The notes: generated by a model not told the origin, from the letters alone. A stretch of DNA of 64,000 nucleotides from Microcoleus sp. bin48.metabat.b7b8b9.023 (GCF_013299185.1 NZ_JAAFKG010000015.1:56639-120638), one strand, 5' to 3'. Positions 16,228 through 25,957 are shown, numbered from the stretch's first letter. A program made the numbers and translations.

Positions 16228-18018
16228 ATGAGTCTTCCCATTCGCAACGTTGCTATCATTGCTCACGTCGATCACGGCAAAACCACCCTTGTGGACGCTC
16301 TTCTCAGACAGTCCGGGGTCTTCCGCGAAGGGGAAGAAGTCCCAGATTGCGTCATGGACTCCAATGATATCGAGCGCGAGCGCGGCATTACTATCCTTTC
16401 CAAAAATACCGCCGTGCGGTACAAAGAAACCCTGATCAACATCGTCGATACCCCCGGACACGCGGACTTCGGCGGAGAAGTCGAACGAGTTCTCGGCATG
16501 GTAGACGGTTGTTTGCTGATCGTAGACGCCAATGAAGGCCCGATGCCGCAAACCCGGTTCGTGCTCAAAAAAGCCCTAGAAAAAGGCTTGCGCCCGATCG
16601 TCTTTGTGAATAAGATCGATCGCGATCGAGCCGACCCCCACAAAGCCGTCGATAAAGTCTTGGACTTGTTCCTCGAACTAGGCGCTGACGACGATCAGTG
16701 CGAATTTCCCTATCTCTTCGGTTCCGGCTTAAGCGGTTACGCCAAAAAACACCTAGAAGACGAAGGGGTAGATATGAAGCCCCTGTTTGAAGAAATCCTC
16801 GACCACGTACCGCCCCCCGTCGGCGATCCCAACAAGCCGCTGCAACTGCAAGTAACCACCTTAGATTACTCGGAATACGTCGGGCGCATCGTCATCGGCC
16901 GCATTCACAACGGCACGATTAGAGTCGGTCAACAAGCAGTTTTGATCACCGAAAGCGGCGCACTTGTCAAATCAAAAATCAGCAAATTGATGGGCTTTGA
17001 AGGCCTGAAGCGGATTGATATCGCAGAATCTTCTGCTGGTAATCTAGTCGCCGTTGCCGGTTTTGCTGATGCGTATATTGGCGAGACCATTACTTGTCCC
17101 AACGACCCGCAAGCTCTACCTTTAATCAAAGTAGACGAACCAACTTTGCAGATGACTTTCTCTGTGAACGACTCGCCATTCTGCGGTCAAGAAGGTAGTT
17201 TGGTAACATCGCGTCAAATTCGCGATCGGCTAATGCGAGAACTCCAAACCAACGTCGCCTTGCGCGTCGAAGAAACCGACTCTCCCGACAAATTCCTCGT
17301 ATCCGGCCGTGGCGAACTTCACCTCGGAATCCTGATCGAAAATATGCGTCGCGAAGGATACGAATTCCAAGTATCTCAACCGCAAGTAATCTTCCGCGAA
17401 GTCGGCGGCCGTCCCTGCGAACCCTTTGAATGTTTGGTCTTAGACGTACCCGAAGAAGCAGTCGGCGGCTGCATCGAACGCCTCGGTCAGCGCAAAGCAG
17501 AAATGCAAGATATGCACGTCAGCAGCACCGGTCGCACCCAAATCGAATTTTCAGTCCCCGCTCGCGGTTTGATTGGATTCCGAGGCGAGTTTATGCGCTT
17601 GACTCGCGGCGCTGGAATTATGAACCACAGCTTCCTCGACTATCGCCCCCTCGGTGGAGAAATTGTCGCCCGTCGCAACGGAGTATTGATTTCCTTTGAA
17701 GAAGGAACTGCGACTACTTATTCACTGAAAAATGCTGAAGACCGCGGCGTATTTTTCATTACCCCCGGAACCAAGGTTTACAGAGGGATGATTATCGGCG
17801 AAAACAACCGAGATGACGACATGGAGCTGAATATTTGCAAGTCGAAGCAGTTGACAAACCACCGCGCATCTGGCGGTGAAGAGTTGGCGCAATTGCAAGC
17901 ACCAGTCGATATGAGTTTGGAACGCGCTTTGGAGTACATCGGGCAGGATGAATTGGTGGAAGTAACACCAAAATCAATTCGCTTGCGGAAGGTTTCTAAG
18001 AAGTTGGTCAAACGGTAA
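16228..18018 (+). CDS. typA: TypA/BipA ribosome-associated GTPase
   Basis: A 596-residue translational GTPase of standard length. G1 A-H-V-D-H-G-K-T-T lies near 11-19, the effector motif E-R-G-I-T-I, G3 [10 protein letters not shown] and G4 N-K-I-D-R, followed by EF-G-like domains II, III and V and the C-terminal BipA domain (S-L-E-R-A-L-E-Y-I). TypA binds the ribosome under stress or cold and assists late 50S assembly. In cyanobacteria and plastids it supports growth under light or oxidative stress (family knowledge). No neighbour is in an operon with it. Confidence 0.97.
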   Translation: MSLPIRNVAIIAHVDHGKTTLVDALLRQSGVFREGEEVPDCVMDSNDIERERGITILSKNTAVRYKETLINIVDTPGHADFGGEVERVLGMVDGCLLIVDANEGPMPQTRFVLKKALEKGLRPIVFVNKIDRDRADPHKAVDKVLDLFLELGADDDQCEFPYLFGSGLSGYAKKHLEDEGVDMKPLFEEILDHVPPPVGDPNKPLQLQVTTLDYSEYVGRIVIGRIHNGTIRVGQQAVLITESGALVKSKISKLMGFEGLKRIDIAESSAGNLVAVAGFADAYIGETITCPNDPQALPLIKVDEPTLQMTFSVNDSPFCGQEGSLVTSRQIRDRLMRELQTNVALRVEETDSPDKFLVSGRGELHLGILIENMRREGYEFQVSQPQVIFREVGGRPCEPFECLVLDVPEEAVGGCIERLGQRKAEMQDMHVSSTGRTQIEFSVPARGLIGFRGEFMRLTRGAGIMNHSFLDYRPLGGEIVARRNGVLISFEEGTATTYSLKNAEDRGVFFITPGTKVYRGMIIGENNRDDDMELNICKSKQLTNHRASGGEELAQLQAPVDMSLERALEYIGQDELVEVTPKSIRLRKVSKKLVKR

Positions 18019-18026
18019 AATAACTT

Positions 18027-18052
18027 GATGGCTGGCAATTTTGCCAGCCATC
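18027..18052. terminator. Strong hairpin after typA
   Basis: A perfect palindrome with 12-bp arms (GATGGCTGGCAA and its complement around TT) starts 9 bases after the typA stop. No T tract follows, so it may stabilise the 3' end rather than terminate intrinsically. Confidence 0.55.
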
Positions 18053-18176
18053 AGTGTCAACTTCAAACTGTACATAATCGACTTGGGCTTGTAAGTGCAA
18101 AGTCTTGTAGGATAACAGATGTATTTATAATCAATCCTTAAGTTTATCGTTATCCTAACTTTTATAAATAAAAATT

Positions 18177-19328
18177 ATGCTGAAGAGAATTTATGTAAAT
18201 AATTTTAGATGCCTGGTGAATTTTGAATTGCAAGTAGATAGCTTAAATCTCTTTCTGGGTTCAAATGGATCGGGCAAAACTACCGTTTTTGAGGTTTTAA
18301 GAAAATTACAGAAATTTATTTTAGGCGATCGAGCTTTCGAGCAAGATTATAAAGTATCAGATTTGTTTACCAACAAGGATTTAACAAGATGGCAAAAATC
18401 GAACATTCAAAAATTTGAATTAGATATTGAAGGAAATGGTGGCATTTATAAATATACCCTAGAGATCGAACATCAAAGAGACTATGCACCTCCTAGAATG
18501 CGACTAGAAAGCTTAACTTTTGACGGACAACCTCTGTTTAATTTCTGGGTTGATCCAGGCGATATAGGTATAACTGTAGGCCAAGCTAGGTTGTATAATG
18601 ACGATCCCGATCGCGAAGGTGCTTTCGTACCGTTCTTTGATGGGTCGCGTTCTGGCATTGGTTTTATTTACGAGAGACCTGACAATCTAAAGCTTACATG
18701 GTTCAAAAAACGGATTTCTAACTTTTTTATTGTACAGATCAATCCTTATATAATGGAATCAGAAAGCCTTAAGGAGGAAAGTTCACCTAACTGGGATATG
18801 TCAAATTATGCAGCTTGGTACAGCTATTTATCTCAAGAATCTCAAGGTAAAATATTTAAGTTAACGCTGGAATTACAAAAGATTATCCCAGGATTTGATT
18901 CATTTCAAAATTCTAAATCCGGTGATGTGAGGATTTTGTCAGCATTTTTTACCCGTCCCAGCAAGGCTGCTTATAGGCTTAATGAATTATCACATGGTCA
19001 AAAAGCTTTAATTGCTCTATATACCTTAATATATTGTTCTCCTGATGAGAATTTTACTTTGTGTATTGATGAACCAGAAAATTTCCTGGCTTTACCGGAA
19101 ATACAACCTTGGTTGCGTAGGGTGATGGACTATTGTCTGGAAAATGAAGCACAAGCAATGTTAATTTCTCATCACCCATCATTAATTAATTACTTAGCAA
19201 GCAATTCAGGTTATTGGTTTGAACGAGAAGATAATGAAGCTGTTCGCGTGCGCCGAATTACTGATACGGTCGAAGAAGGCTTATCAGTTGCTAAGCTTAT
19301 AGAACTTGGATGGATTTATGACGAGTAG
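18177..19328 (+). CDS. AAA (ABC/OLD-type) ATPase, candidate defence component
   Basis: A 383-residue ABC-like AAA ATPase. It has Walker A G-S-N-G-S-G-K-T at 28-35, a signature-like L-S-H-G-Q-K-A-L, Walker B L-C-I-D-E-P-E-N and a switch His in I-S-H-H-P-S-L. The order matches AAA_21/OLD-type ATPases that pair with TOPRIM or HNH nucleases in phage defence (for example PARIS AriA or OLD). The next gene overlaps it by 11 bp and looks TOPRIM-like. The pair is AT-richer than the flanking housekeeping genes, consistent with recent gain. The role in defence is inferred. Confidence 0.75.
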   Translation: MLKRIYVNNFRCLVNFELQVDSLNLFLGSNGSGKTTVFEVLRKLQKFILGDRAFEQDYKVSDLFTNKDLTRWQKSNIQKFELDIEGNGGIYKYTLEIEHQRDYAPPRMRLESLTFDGQPLFNFWVDPGDIGITVGQARLYNDDPDREGAFVPFFDGSRSGIGFIYERPDNLKLTWFKKRISNFFIVQINPYIMESESLKEESSPNWDMSNYAAWYSYLSQESQGKIFKLTLELQKIIPGFDSFQNSKSGDVRILSAFFTRPSKAAYRLNELSHGQKALIALYTLIYCSPDENFTLCIDEPENFLALPEIQPWLRRVMDYCLENEAQAMLISHHPSLINYLASNSGYWFEREDNEAVRVRRITDTVEEGLSVAKLIELGWIYDE

Positions 19329-19911
19329 AGATGATTTACCCGAAGTAACTATTCTCTGTGAAGATATTGACCAAGAGCGATTTATCAGAGAATATTTGAT
19401 CTGCCGGGGATTGGACGATCGCAAAATTAAAGACTTTGGTAATCCTAAAGGAAAAACAATTAAGAATAACAATGCTTTGATAGTTAAGCATTATCCACAG
19501 CTTATTAAAAGTTATAGAAGCCGTAACTACAGAAATATTGCTGTAGTAGTAATGATTGATGCTGATGAAGATAGCTTGGAAGAGCGAATGCGTTGTTTAA
19601 ATATAGCATTAGACGAAACAGCAGGTAATTTAAACAAAGATCCGCGACTGCCTAACGAGAAAGTTGCTATTTTTGTCCCAGCCCGAAATATTGAAACGTG
19701 GTTTTATTATATTAATAGTCATATGTCAGGTCAAGAATGCAATGAACTTACTGATTATAAAGATAAAACAATGACTACAAAAGAGAGGATTGAATTAGCT
19801 AAAAGGTCGGCAAAAATATTGGCTTCAGAAATATGTCCTCATGGAGTCGATCGCATTGCTTTGCCTTCTCTTCGTTATGCGTGTAGGGAGTTGCAACGAC
19901 TACAGTTGTAA
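19318..19911 (+). CDS. TOPRIM-like (possible nuclease) partner of the ATPase
   Basis: 197 residues from the ATG at 19318, which overlaps the ATPase stop; a TTG at 19306 is an alternative start. An N-terminal strand V-T-I-L-C-E-D-x-D-Q-E-R-F-I supplies a Glu, followed about 70 residues later by V-V-M-I-D-A-D-E-D (DxD), the arrangement of TOPRIM metal sites. A later V-A-I-F-V-P-A-R-N-I-E-T-W resembles DUF4276/RloB-like proteins. It probably works with the ATPase as a two-gene system. The TOPRIM call is from motif spacing only. Confidence 0.55.
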   Translation: MTSRDDLPEVTILCEDIDQERFIREYLICRGLDDRKIKDFGNPKGKTIKNNNALIVKHYPQLIKSYRSRNYRNIAVVVMIDADEDSLEERMRCLNIALDETAGNLNKDPRLPNEKVAIFVPARNIETWFYYINSHMSGQECNELTDYKDKTMTTKERIELAKRSAKILASEICPHGVDRIALPSLRYACRELQRLQL

Positions 19912-20142
19912 AGAATTAGTTAATTGATGTGACATGACATTCTGTTAGATTCAAGATTTATTAAAGCAGTCAAGTATCTGAGTTTTTTTATTTAGGTTGT
20001 TCTACTTAGTGAATGATATATTATCAAAGTCTTCTTTTTAGATTAATTGCTACATCCCGATCCTAGTATGCGATCGCCCTTTCAACTAACCTCCACAATA
20101 TGTTTTAATAAAAAATTGAGCCAAACCTAAACAAACCCAGCC

Positions 20143-21015
20143 ATGAGTCCCAAATCCATAGCCGTGATCAACTTCAAAGGCGGTGTCGGAAAGACCACCG
20201 TCACCTGGAGTCTGGGAAATATTATATCCCAAGGAACAGACTTAGAAGTCTTGATGTTAGACCTAGACCCGCAAATGTCCCTCACAGAGGCGATCGGGCT
20301 TAACGAAAATACGGGTCATTTAGATGATAAGTTTGGTAAGTGGTACGAAAAATCTCTCAAACACAGACTCACAATTTACGACGCCCTCGAAGTCTTTAAA
20401 AAAGCCGGACAAAACTTTAAATTTCCCGTTGGTTTCGACACCATTTATCAGGTTGACGAACAGTTGCATTTTATCCCTTCAGTTGAAGAATTGTATTGGT
20501 TAGACCTCGATGGATTTGAGGGGAAAAGTGTTAAAGACTTCATCCGCCAGTTTAGCGGCAAAATCGCTAACTCTCCCAATCTCCCCAAATACGATTTGAT
20601 GCTGTTTGACTGTTCGCCTTCCTTCAGTCTCCTCACCTATAGCGTACTATCTTCCTGTGACTTAATACTGATTCCCGTCAACCCAGATTATTTTGGTTCT
20701 CGGGGATTGAGTTTAGTTTTAAACTCGCTCCAAAAACGGATTGAGCCTTACCCGTTTCCCAAGATTGCCGTGTTTATGAATAAAGCTAAAATCTATGGAG
20801 GATTGCTGACAAATGAAGTTCAATTTTACATGAGAGAAGTCAAGAGACTTTGCGCTGAAATCTCAAAAGACAATAACATAGAAGTGAGATTTTTAGAATC
20901 GACGATTCGGGAAAGTGTTGGACTAAAGCGGGCAATTAATGAGGGAGAATTGCCGCGAGAATTAGTTAGAGAGTTTGAGCTACTTTGGCGCGAGTGTGAG
21001 GAGTATCTGAAATGA
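20143..21015 (+). CDS. ParA/Soj-family ATPase
   Basis: A 290-residue protein with the deviant Walker A K-G-G-V-G-K-T-T at 12-19, M-L-D-L-D-P-Q-M-S and the Walker B-like L-M-L-F-D-C-S-P. It resembles the ParA/MinD-like ATPases that position DNA, chemoreceptor arrays or carboxysomes. It is followed with a 4-bp ATGA overlap by a small coiled-coil protein that may be its partner. There is no ParB or parS nearby, so a chromosome-partition role is not supported; cargo positioning or a relic of a mobile element are both possible. Confidence 0.85.
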   Translation: MSPKSIAVINFKGGVGKTTVTWSLGNIISQGTDLEVLMLDLDPQMSLTEAIGLNENTGHLDDKFGKWYEKSLKHRLTIYDALEVFKKAGQNFKFPVGFDTIYQVDEQLHFIPSVEELYWLDLDGFEGKSVKDFIRQFSGKIANSPNLPKYDLMLFDCSPSFSLLTYSVLSSCDLILIPVNPDYFGSRGLSLVLNSLQKRIEPYPFPKIAVFMNKAKIYGGLLTNEVQFYMREVKRLCAEISKDNNIEVRFLESTIRESVGLKRAINEGELPRELVREFELLWRECEEYLK

Positions 21016-21470
21016 TTAAAAAAGATATTTTGCCTGCTGGCGATTCAGAAACTGGGGGGGTGCTTGATGAAATTGGCGAACTTAAGGTCATCTTGCGCGA
21101 GGTTTCTAAAAAATTAACCAGGATTGAGGCTCAAGTCAAGCGGGGAGGGCTTTCTGCTGGTTCTAAAACTTCTGAATTGCCGGCTGTTGCTGTTGCTGTT
21201 GCTGATGTTGAGAAATCTGCTACTTTATCTACTGACAATGTTCTCGAAGTTTATGAAGAACTGCGTTTGCAAGCTAAGAAGGGTCATGAATTAGAGGTGA
21301 GGCAAAAATTGTCGGCTATGAGTGCGGCTGATTTGAATTTGATGTGTTGCGAGTTAGGAATGCCGCCCAGCAGCAAGAATCCGTCTCGCAAAAAAATGTT
21401 CGAGCTAATTATTGGTAGAATTAAGCAGAGTTTGATGCTGTCGCGACATATCGATCGCCAAACACTTTAA
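21012..21470 (+). CDS. Hypothetical partner of the ParA-family ATPase
   Basis: 152 residues, overlapping parA by 4 bp (ATGA), so it is translationally coupled. An N-terminal coiled coil (L-K-V-I-L-R-E-V-S-K-K-L-T-R-I-E) is followed by an Ala/Val-rich linker (A-V-A-V-A-V-A-D-V) and a C-terminal helical part ending in R-K-K-M-F-E-L-I-I-G-R-I-K. It has no recognised family. ParA ATPases are usually stimulated by a short basic partner, so this is the best candidate. It ends just before a heptamer array. Confidence 0.6.
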   Translation: MIKKDILPAGDSETGGVLDEIGELKVILREVSKKLTRIEAQVKRGGLSAGSKTSELPAVAVAVADVEKSATLSTDNVLEVYEELRLQAKKGHELEVRQKLSAMSAADLNLMCCELGMPPSSKNPSRKKMFELIIGRIKQSLMLSRHIDRQTL

Positions 21471-21530
21471 ACAGTTGACAGTTGACAGTTGACAGTTGAC
21501 AGTTGACAGTTGACAGTTGACAGTTGACAG
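21471..21530. repeat. CAGTTGA heptamer array
   Basis: About eight tandem copies of the heptamer CAGTTGA, without spacers. The same heptamer recurs (either strand) at 11256-11340, 28829-28955, 42764-42802, 44212-44260 and 52434-52462. It is a short tandemly repeated repetitive sequence of the kind known from filamentous cyanobacteria, not a CRISPR. Confidence 0.95.
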
Positions 21531-21592
21531 CGAAAATTCGAGCTGTCTTTTTTGCTTCCCACTTTTCGTTGTCAAGAGGATCGACTAATAAA

Positions 21593-22861
21593 ATGCGTTT
21601 GGATAAATTATTGCGATTTAGCCCGATCGCCCTTATTGCCCTCACACTCGCGATCGCCCTGTTTTCGAGCCTTCAGGGCCATGAGACAACCGCAGCCCAA
21701 AAACCAAGCATACTGGCGTTTACAGCTCTCCAACAGCGCGGCAGCGAGGTCATAAACAGTTTATTTACCGTCAACGCTACCAGTTTGGCCCGCCACGAAC
21801 TTGCACCAAAAATAGATGTTAGCTATACCTTAGCTTGGTCGCCCAAGGGCGATCGACTGGCTTTCGTTAGCGGCGATACCGATATCTATACAGTCAACGC
21901 TGATGGTTCTGGGCTAACTAAACAGTTTGCAGGCGAATTTTGCAAAGCAGCTAATTTTGAAATAGTTTGGTTTTCCAACAGCCAGAAACTTGTTTTTGCC
22001 CGTTCTTGTGACGGTTTTACCTCCGACGCTCCCGGCAGTCAATCTCTTTTTTTGAGCGATACTTCGGGTATTAAAGGAACTAAATTAGTTAGGAATTTGG
22101 AAGTAGGAGGACAACAGACTAAAACAGAAATTTCCTCTAATTTCTATCTTTCTCCAGACGGTCAGCAGGTAGCATTTGTCAAGGATAAAAATATCTACAA
22201 AATGAATGCTGACGGTTCCGGCATGACTAAATTAACTCAAAGTCCCGGCGAGTATACATCCGGCGGTAGCGAACTTGTCTGGTCGCCCGATCGCACAAAA
22301 ATCGCTTTTTTATCCGGTAACTATCCCCAACAGCAAGTTTACACGATTAATGCCGACGGCACCAACCTCAGAAATTTGACTGACAACCCGCAACATCAAG
22401 TCTACAACGTCAAGCTATTTTGGTCGCCCGACAGTAGCCGGATTGCTTGCTATCAGGGGAAAGCTGGCGATTTGAGCGGGGAAGAGCAGGATATTTGGGC
22501 GATCGACATTAACAGCGGAACTGCCAAAAATCTCACCCAAAAACCCCAAAACTACGATGCACTTTCCTGGTCGCCCGATGGCAAACTTATCGCCTTCACT
22601 GCCGGAGACTTCAACCAGCAAAAATTATACACAATAAATGCGGAAACTTCCCAGCTAAATCAACTAGCTCCCCGCCTAGGAATGTCAGGAATTTCTGAAT
22701 TGGCTTGGTCTTATGACAGTCAGCAAATTGCTTTTACTTTTAATGAAATCACAGGCGATAAAAGCAATTTGTATGCAATCAATCGCAACGGTTCGGGATT
22801 AAATAAATTGACCAGCGACAAGGATTTAAATGCTGGGAACCCAGTTTGGAAACCACAGTAA
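21593..22861 (+). CDS. Exported TolB-like PD40 beta-propeller protein
   Basis: 422 residues from ATG 21593 (M-R-L-D-K-L-L-R-F), preceded by an AAGAGGA-like site. The N-terminus is a signal or anchor (I-A-L-I-A-L-T-L-A-I-A-L-F-S-S). The body consists of about seven PD40/TolB-type repeats, each with W-S-P-D-x-x-x-I-A-F followed by Y-x-I-N-A-D-G-S-G-L-x-x-L-T. Propellers of this type act as protein-interaction platforms in the periplasm. TolB itself is longer and has an extra N-terminal domain, so this is TolB-like only. Confidence 0.82.
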   Translation: MRLDKLLRFSPIALIALTLAIALFSSLQGHETTAAQKPSILAFTALQQRGSEVINSLFTVNATSLARHELAPKIDVSYTLAWSPKGDRLAFVSGDTDIYTVNADGSGLTKQFAGEFCKAANFEIVWFSNSQKLVFARSCDGFTSDAPGSQSLFLSDTSGIKGTKLVRNLEVGGQQTKTEISSNFYLSPDGQQVAFVKDKNIYKMNADGSGMTKLTQSPGEYTSGGSELVWSPDRTKIAFLSGNYPQQQVYTINADGTNLRNLTDNPQHQVYNVKLFWSPDSSRIACYQGKAGDLSGEEQDIWAIDINSGTAKNLTQKPQNYDALSWSPDGKLIAFTAGDFNQQKLYTINAETSQLNQLAPRLGMSGISELAWSYDSQQIAFTFNEITGDKSNLYAINRNGSGLNKLTSDKDLNAGNPVWKPQ

Positions 22862-22917
22862 AATTACGATTTATATCCTATCCTTTACACAACTCGCATA
22901 AATTTGGCGTTAATCTT

Positions 22918-23166
22918 TAGGTATGTAGTTGCGCTTCAGCGCTCTTGTTGATTCTCGGAAACAGCGCTGAAGCGCAACAACGTACCTTTGGATAAATTTG
23001 GGGTTAATTCTTAGGTATGTAGTTGCGCTTAAGCGCTCTTATTGATTCTCGGAAACAGCGCTGAAGCGCAACAACGTACCTTTGGGTTAATTCTTAGGTA
23101 TGTAGTTGCGCTTCAGCGCTCTTGTTGATTCTCGAAAAGAGCGCTTAAGCGCAACAACGTACCTTT
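22918..23166. repeat. GCGCTTCAGCGC hairpin repeat, three copies
   Basis: Three tandem copies of a unit of about 70-85 bp: GGTATGTAGTTGCGCTTCAGC, GCTCTTGTTGATTCTCG, then the inverted arm ending GCGCAACAACGTACC. Each folds as a long imperfect hairpin. The family recurs at 59949-60144 with a long loop. It lies between two convergent genes. Confidence 0.9.
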
Positions 23167-23170
23167 TTTT

Positions 23171-24835
23171 TCAAATTGGAGCCGATGAAATAATCTTTTT
23201 CTCCTTAAATTGTTGGTGAACTTCCAATTCATGTCCCTCAAGTTCCAGATTTTTCTCGTCCTGCACCTGTTTGTCAATTTTGGGCAACTTTAAAATCGCC
23301 CCAGCCAAAACCCAGTAATAGACAGACACTGGATCTACATCCAGCGGATAGTATTGAGGATTGATCGTAATAAATCCTACAAATACCCAAAAACTAGCTC
23401 CGTAACTCCGCAAACTTTTGTCCTTGACAGAACGGTACGCTCTAAAACTTAAAAAAGCTAAGTGTAAAAGCATGATCTGAAAAGCAATCATTCCCGGATA
23501 ACCGAGTTCGTAAATCAACTTAGGATGGAAAGTTTCAATGAGCTGCGTGGTGCCAAATATTCGCGTTGAATTAGTCGCTCGTCCCACACCTCTGCCGAGA
23601 GGTCTATCAATGATAAAATTGTTGCTCTGCTCCAACTGATTCAAGAAAAACTGCTGGGGCGGTGCAGCATTCCAGCGGTTAACAAAACTCTCCCACCGCT
23701 GCTCGATAATTCCTGGGTTAACTGCCGCACCCACAAATAGCAGAATCGCCAGTCCTGCACCGACAGGAATAAATCTTTTTAAATTAACTAATTGACCTGT
23801 AAGAATTAGCAGGATTACCGTGGCAACTGGAACCATAACTAAAGCAGCTCTTTGACCGGAAATAACTGCATTGGCAAATACTAATGCCATGCCAAATAAA
23901 CCAATAACTCTCCACCAGAAGGAAGGGTCACAAAAGGCAGAGGCAAAGGTTAAGAAAGCATTAGCAATTAAAAACCACGCCCACTGCCAAGGCGCCACAA
24001 ATGTTCCCGGTAAGCGGATAAACTTGACTTCTGGACTGAATACTAAAGAACCGCCGACAAAACATCTAGCTTGCAGAGTTGCTTTATATAATTCTTCTCC
24101 AGTCATGCCTCGGGTACCCGCGCATTTTCCACTTTGCAGCAAGAGGTACTGAATCAAACCGAGAACGCAGCAAACGATCGCCAAAACTACGTGCATTCTA
24201 CCAAAAAATACCAAATCCTTCTTGGTGCGGAGCAGATAATAGGTACAAGCAATCAGCGGTATGTAACCTATCAATACTTTTAAGCCGAGAATTCCTTGTA
24301 GAATTGGTTTGTCACCCTTCATCGGGTTGAGCTGCATCTCCCCGTTGACAAAAATTAAAGTCAGCATTGCCATCATCAACAGGATGCTGAAGGTAGAAAG
24401 CATTTGTTTGGGAATGAACAAAGGCAACTGTTTCTTTTTGCAGCTTTGAATGAGGGCGATGAGGGCTGGTATGTAGAAAGCGTCTTTGGCTACTTGAAAT
24501 GCAGCATTCCCGCCGCCAATTGCGTAGGTGACAGTACCGCTGAGAGGCAGGTAAATAAAAAAAGCCCAGAAAGCTTGACGGGGGTATTTGTAGGAAAGCA
24601 GCAAAATGGCTACGGCGGCGCCTCCGGCAATAGCAATCTTAGCGCGAACCACGAACAACAGGGCGATGCTGACAGCAACACTGATTAAGCAGCTTATGAC
24701 GATCCTCTGCACTAATTCATTGCGTTTTTGTGAAGTTTTGCGTTTTTGTGCGGCTAGTTCTTTTTTGCTGGGCGTTGTTGTTTTTTCGCTGGGCTTTTGT
24801 TTGGACTTCTTAGATTTGCGCTTGGTTTTAAACAT
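23171..24835 (-). CDS. O-antigen ligase/polymerase-like membrane protein (possibly HpsL)
   Basis: A 554-residue polytopic membrane protein with a Lys-rich cytosolic N-terminus (residues 1-45), ten or so TM helices and a large periplasmic loop before the last helices, the topology of Wzy/WaaL enzymes. R-P-L-G-R-G-V-G-R-A and E-T-F-H-P-K-L-I-Y-E-L-G-Y-P-G in the late part match the ligase domain. The Lys-rich start and overall length recall HpsL of cyanobacterial hormogonium polysaccharide clusters, but no other hps gene is here. A role in exopolysaccharide assembly is inferred. Confidence 0.72.
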   Translation of the reverse strand: MFKTKRKSKKSKQKPSEKTTTPSKKELAAQKRKTSQKRNELVQRIVISCLISVAVSIALLFVVRAKIAIAGGAAVAILLLSYKYPRQAFWAFFIYLPLSGTVTYAIGGGNAAFQVAKDAFYIPALIALIQSCKKKQLPLFIPKQMLSTFSILLMMAMLTLIFVNGEMQLNPMKGDKPILQGILGLKVLIGYIPLIACTYYLLRTKKDLVFFGRMHVVLAIVCCVLGLIQYLLLQSGKCAGTRGMTGEELYKATLQARCFVGGSLVFSPEVKFIRLPGTFVAPWQWAWFLIANAFLTFASAFCDPSFWWRVIGLFGMALVFANAVISGQRAALVMVPVATVILLILTGQLVNLKRFIPVGAGLAILLFVGAAVNPGIIEQRWESFVNRWNAAPPQQFFLNQLEQSNNFIIDRPLGRGVGRATNSTRIFGTTQLIETFHPKLIYELGYPGMIAFQIMLLHLAFLSFRAYRSVKDKSLRSYGASFWVFVGFITINPQYYPLDVDPVSVYYWVLAGAILKLPKIDKQVQDEKNLELEGHELEVHQQFKEKKIISSAPI

Positions 24836-24852
24836 AACTTCTAAAAGGCACT

Positions 24853-24983
24853 TATAGCCTTGCTCAGAAAGATGAGGTACTCATGGGCGAAGCGAAGCGG
24901 AGGGATGGGGCATAGGGCATGGGGCATGGGGCATAGGGCATAAGACTAGCGGGCATACCTCACTTTTTTTGAGAAAGGCTATA
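24853..24983. mobile_element. MITE-like TATAGCC element, copy A
   Basis: 131 bp bounded by imperfect terminal inverted repeats of about 28 bp: TATAGCC-TTGCTCA-GAAAGATGAGGTA at the left and its complement-like TACCTCAC-TTTTTTTGAGAAAGGCTATA at the right. The centre is a GGGCATAGGGCATGGGGCAT array. Related full copies are at 28347-28447 and 28544-28631. No coding capacity. The TA ends suggest a Tc1/IS630-type TA target. Confidence 0.75.
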
Positions 24984-25250
24984 TGTAGAAGGCAGAAGGC
25001 ACTCGGAAGTAGAAGGGGATCTTATGCAGAATGTAGAAGGCAGAATGTATATCAGAAAAAATATTGCGGTAGATGTGGTTAGTTATTCTTGAAGTCCAGA
25101 GGGCGAAAAAATCTGGGTCAAGATGCTTGGTGCGAGGGGGGGAATAACTTACACTCGCGACCTTGTAGAATATAACTGCTGCATCTATAATGTACAAATC
25201 TCGAAAAAATAATTTTAATCGATCGCTCAAATCGATCGCAGAAACTGAAT
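24984..25250. other. Intergenic, repeat-rich
   Basis: 24984-25060 holds imperfect AGAAGGCAGAATG-type repeats. The remainder up to the DUF1400 start has no recognised element apart from AT-rich sequence and HIP1-like sites. Minus-strand frames here are chance. Confidence 0.5.
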
Positions 25251-25823
25251 ATGAAGTTAAACAAATTTGTATCGATCGGCATTGCCCTAGTTTTAGGAAC
25301 AAGTGCCAGCGTATTGTCTGGCAGCAGAGCATTCGGGGCCGAAAAAGTTGTGCTCACCTTTGGCCCGATCAGGCAAACCGTCAATATCAGCGACTTGGAA
25401 GACTTTGCTAAAGATGGCACGACGACGCCAACCCTCAAACAAATTATCGGGTTCTCCAAAATGGATCCAAAAACACTCCAGGGGTTAATGGGTTTACAAA
25501 TCGGTTTAAAGCCAGCTAATCTCGCCCGGGTAGTTTACAGCACTCCAGGCGAAAAAATTACTGACGAAATCGGTCAGGCAATTCGGACTCAGCGCCGCAC
25601 AGAAGGTGGCAAAGCCATGCGGGCTGCGCTGATTCTGGCAGCCGGCGACGATGGTAAGGTGTCGCTGCTGGAAATTTTGAAAAAGTATCCTCTGCCGGAG
25701 GTTTACGTAGATGTTGCTACCATTGCTGCGACTGTTGGGAAAATTCAGGGTTTGGCTGGAAATCTGAGCACCCTGCTGCAAGATTCCAAGGGCGACACAA
25801 CGAATAAAACTCCGACAAAATAG
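25251..25823 (+). CDS. Exported DUF1400-family (alpha/beta hydrolase N-terminal type) protein
   Basis: A 190-residue protein with a signal peptide (M-K-L-N-K-F-V-S-I-G-I-A-L-V-L-G, cleavage after R-A-F-G-A near 30). The rest (V-V-L-T-F-G-P-I-R-Q-T-V-N-I-S-D-L-E-D-F-A) matches cyanobacterial DUF1400. This domain is often fused to an alpha/beta hydrolase; here it stands alone. A conserved A-A-G-D-D-G-K-V-S-L-L-E-I-L-K-K-Y-P is at about 140. The function is unknown. Confidence 0.8.
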   Translation: MKLNKFVSIGIALVLGTSASVLSGSRAFGAEKVVLTFGPIRQTVNISDLEDFAKDGTTTPTLKQIIGFSKMDPKTLQGLMGLQIGLKPANLARVVYSTPGEKITDEIGQAIRTQRRTEGGKAMRAALILAAGDDGKVSLLEILKKYPLPEVYVDVATIAATVGKIQGLAGNLSTLLQDSKGDTTNKTPTK

Positions 25824-25824
25824 C

Positions 25825-25957
25825 AGGTTTGTAGTGAGGACTAAAGTCCTCAGACTTTTTTTGCGGACTAAAGTCCTCACTACAAACCAAGAAGTTTGTA
25901 GTGAGGACTAAAGTCCTCAGACTTTTTTTGCGGACTAAAGTCCTCACTACAAACCAA
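25825..25957. repeat. Palindromic AGGACTAAAGTCCT repeat, two tandem copies
   Basis: Two 67-bp tandem units, each a hairpin with GTAGTGAGGACTAAAGTCCT on one arm, a T-rich loop and the complementary arm. It lies in the 141-bp gap between convergent genes and may act as a transcription barrier. Confidence 0.93.
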
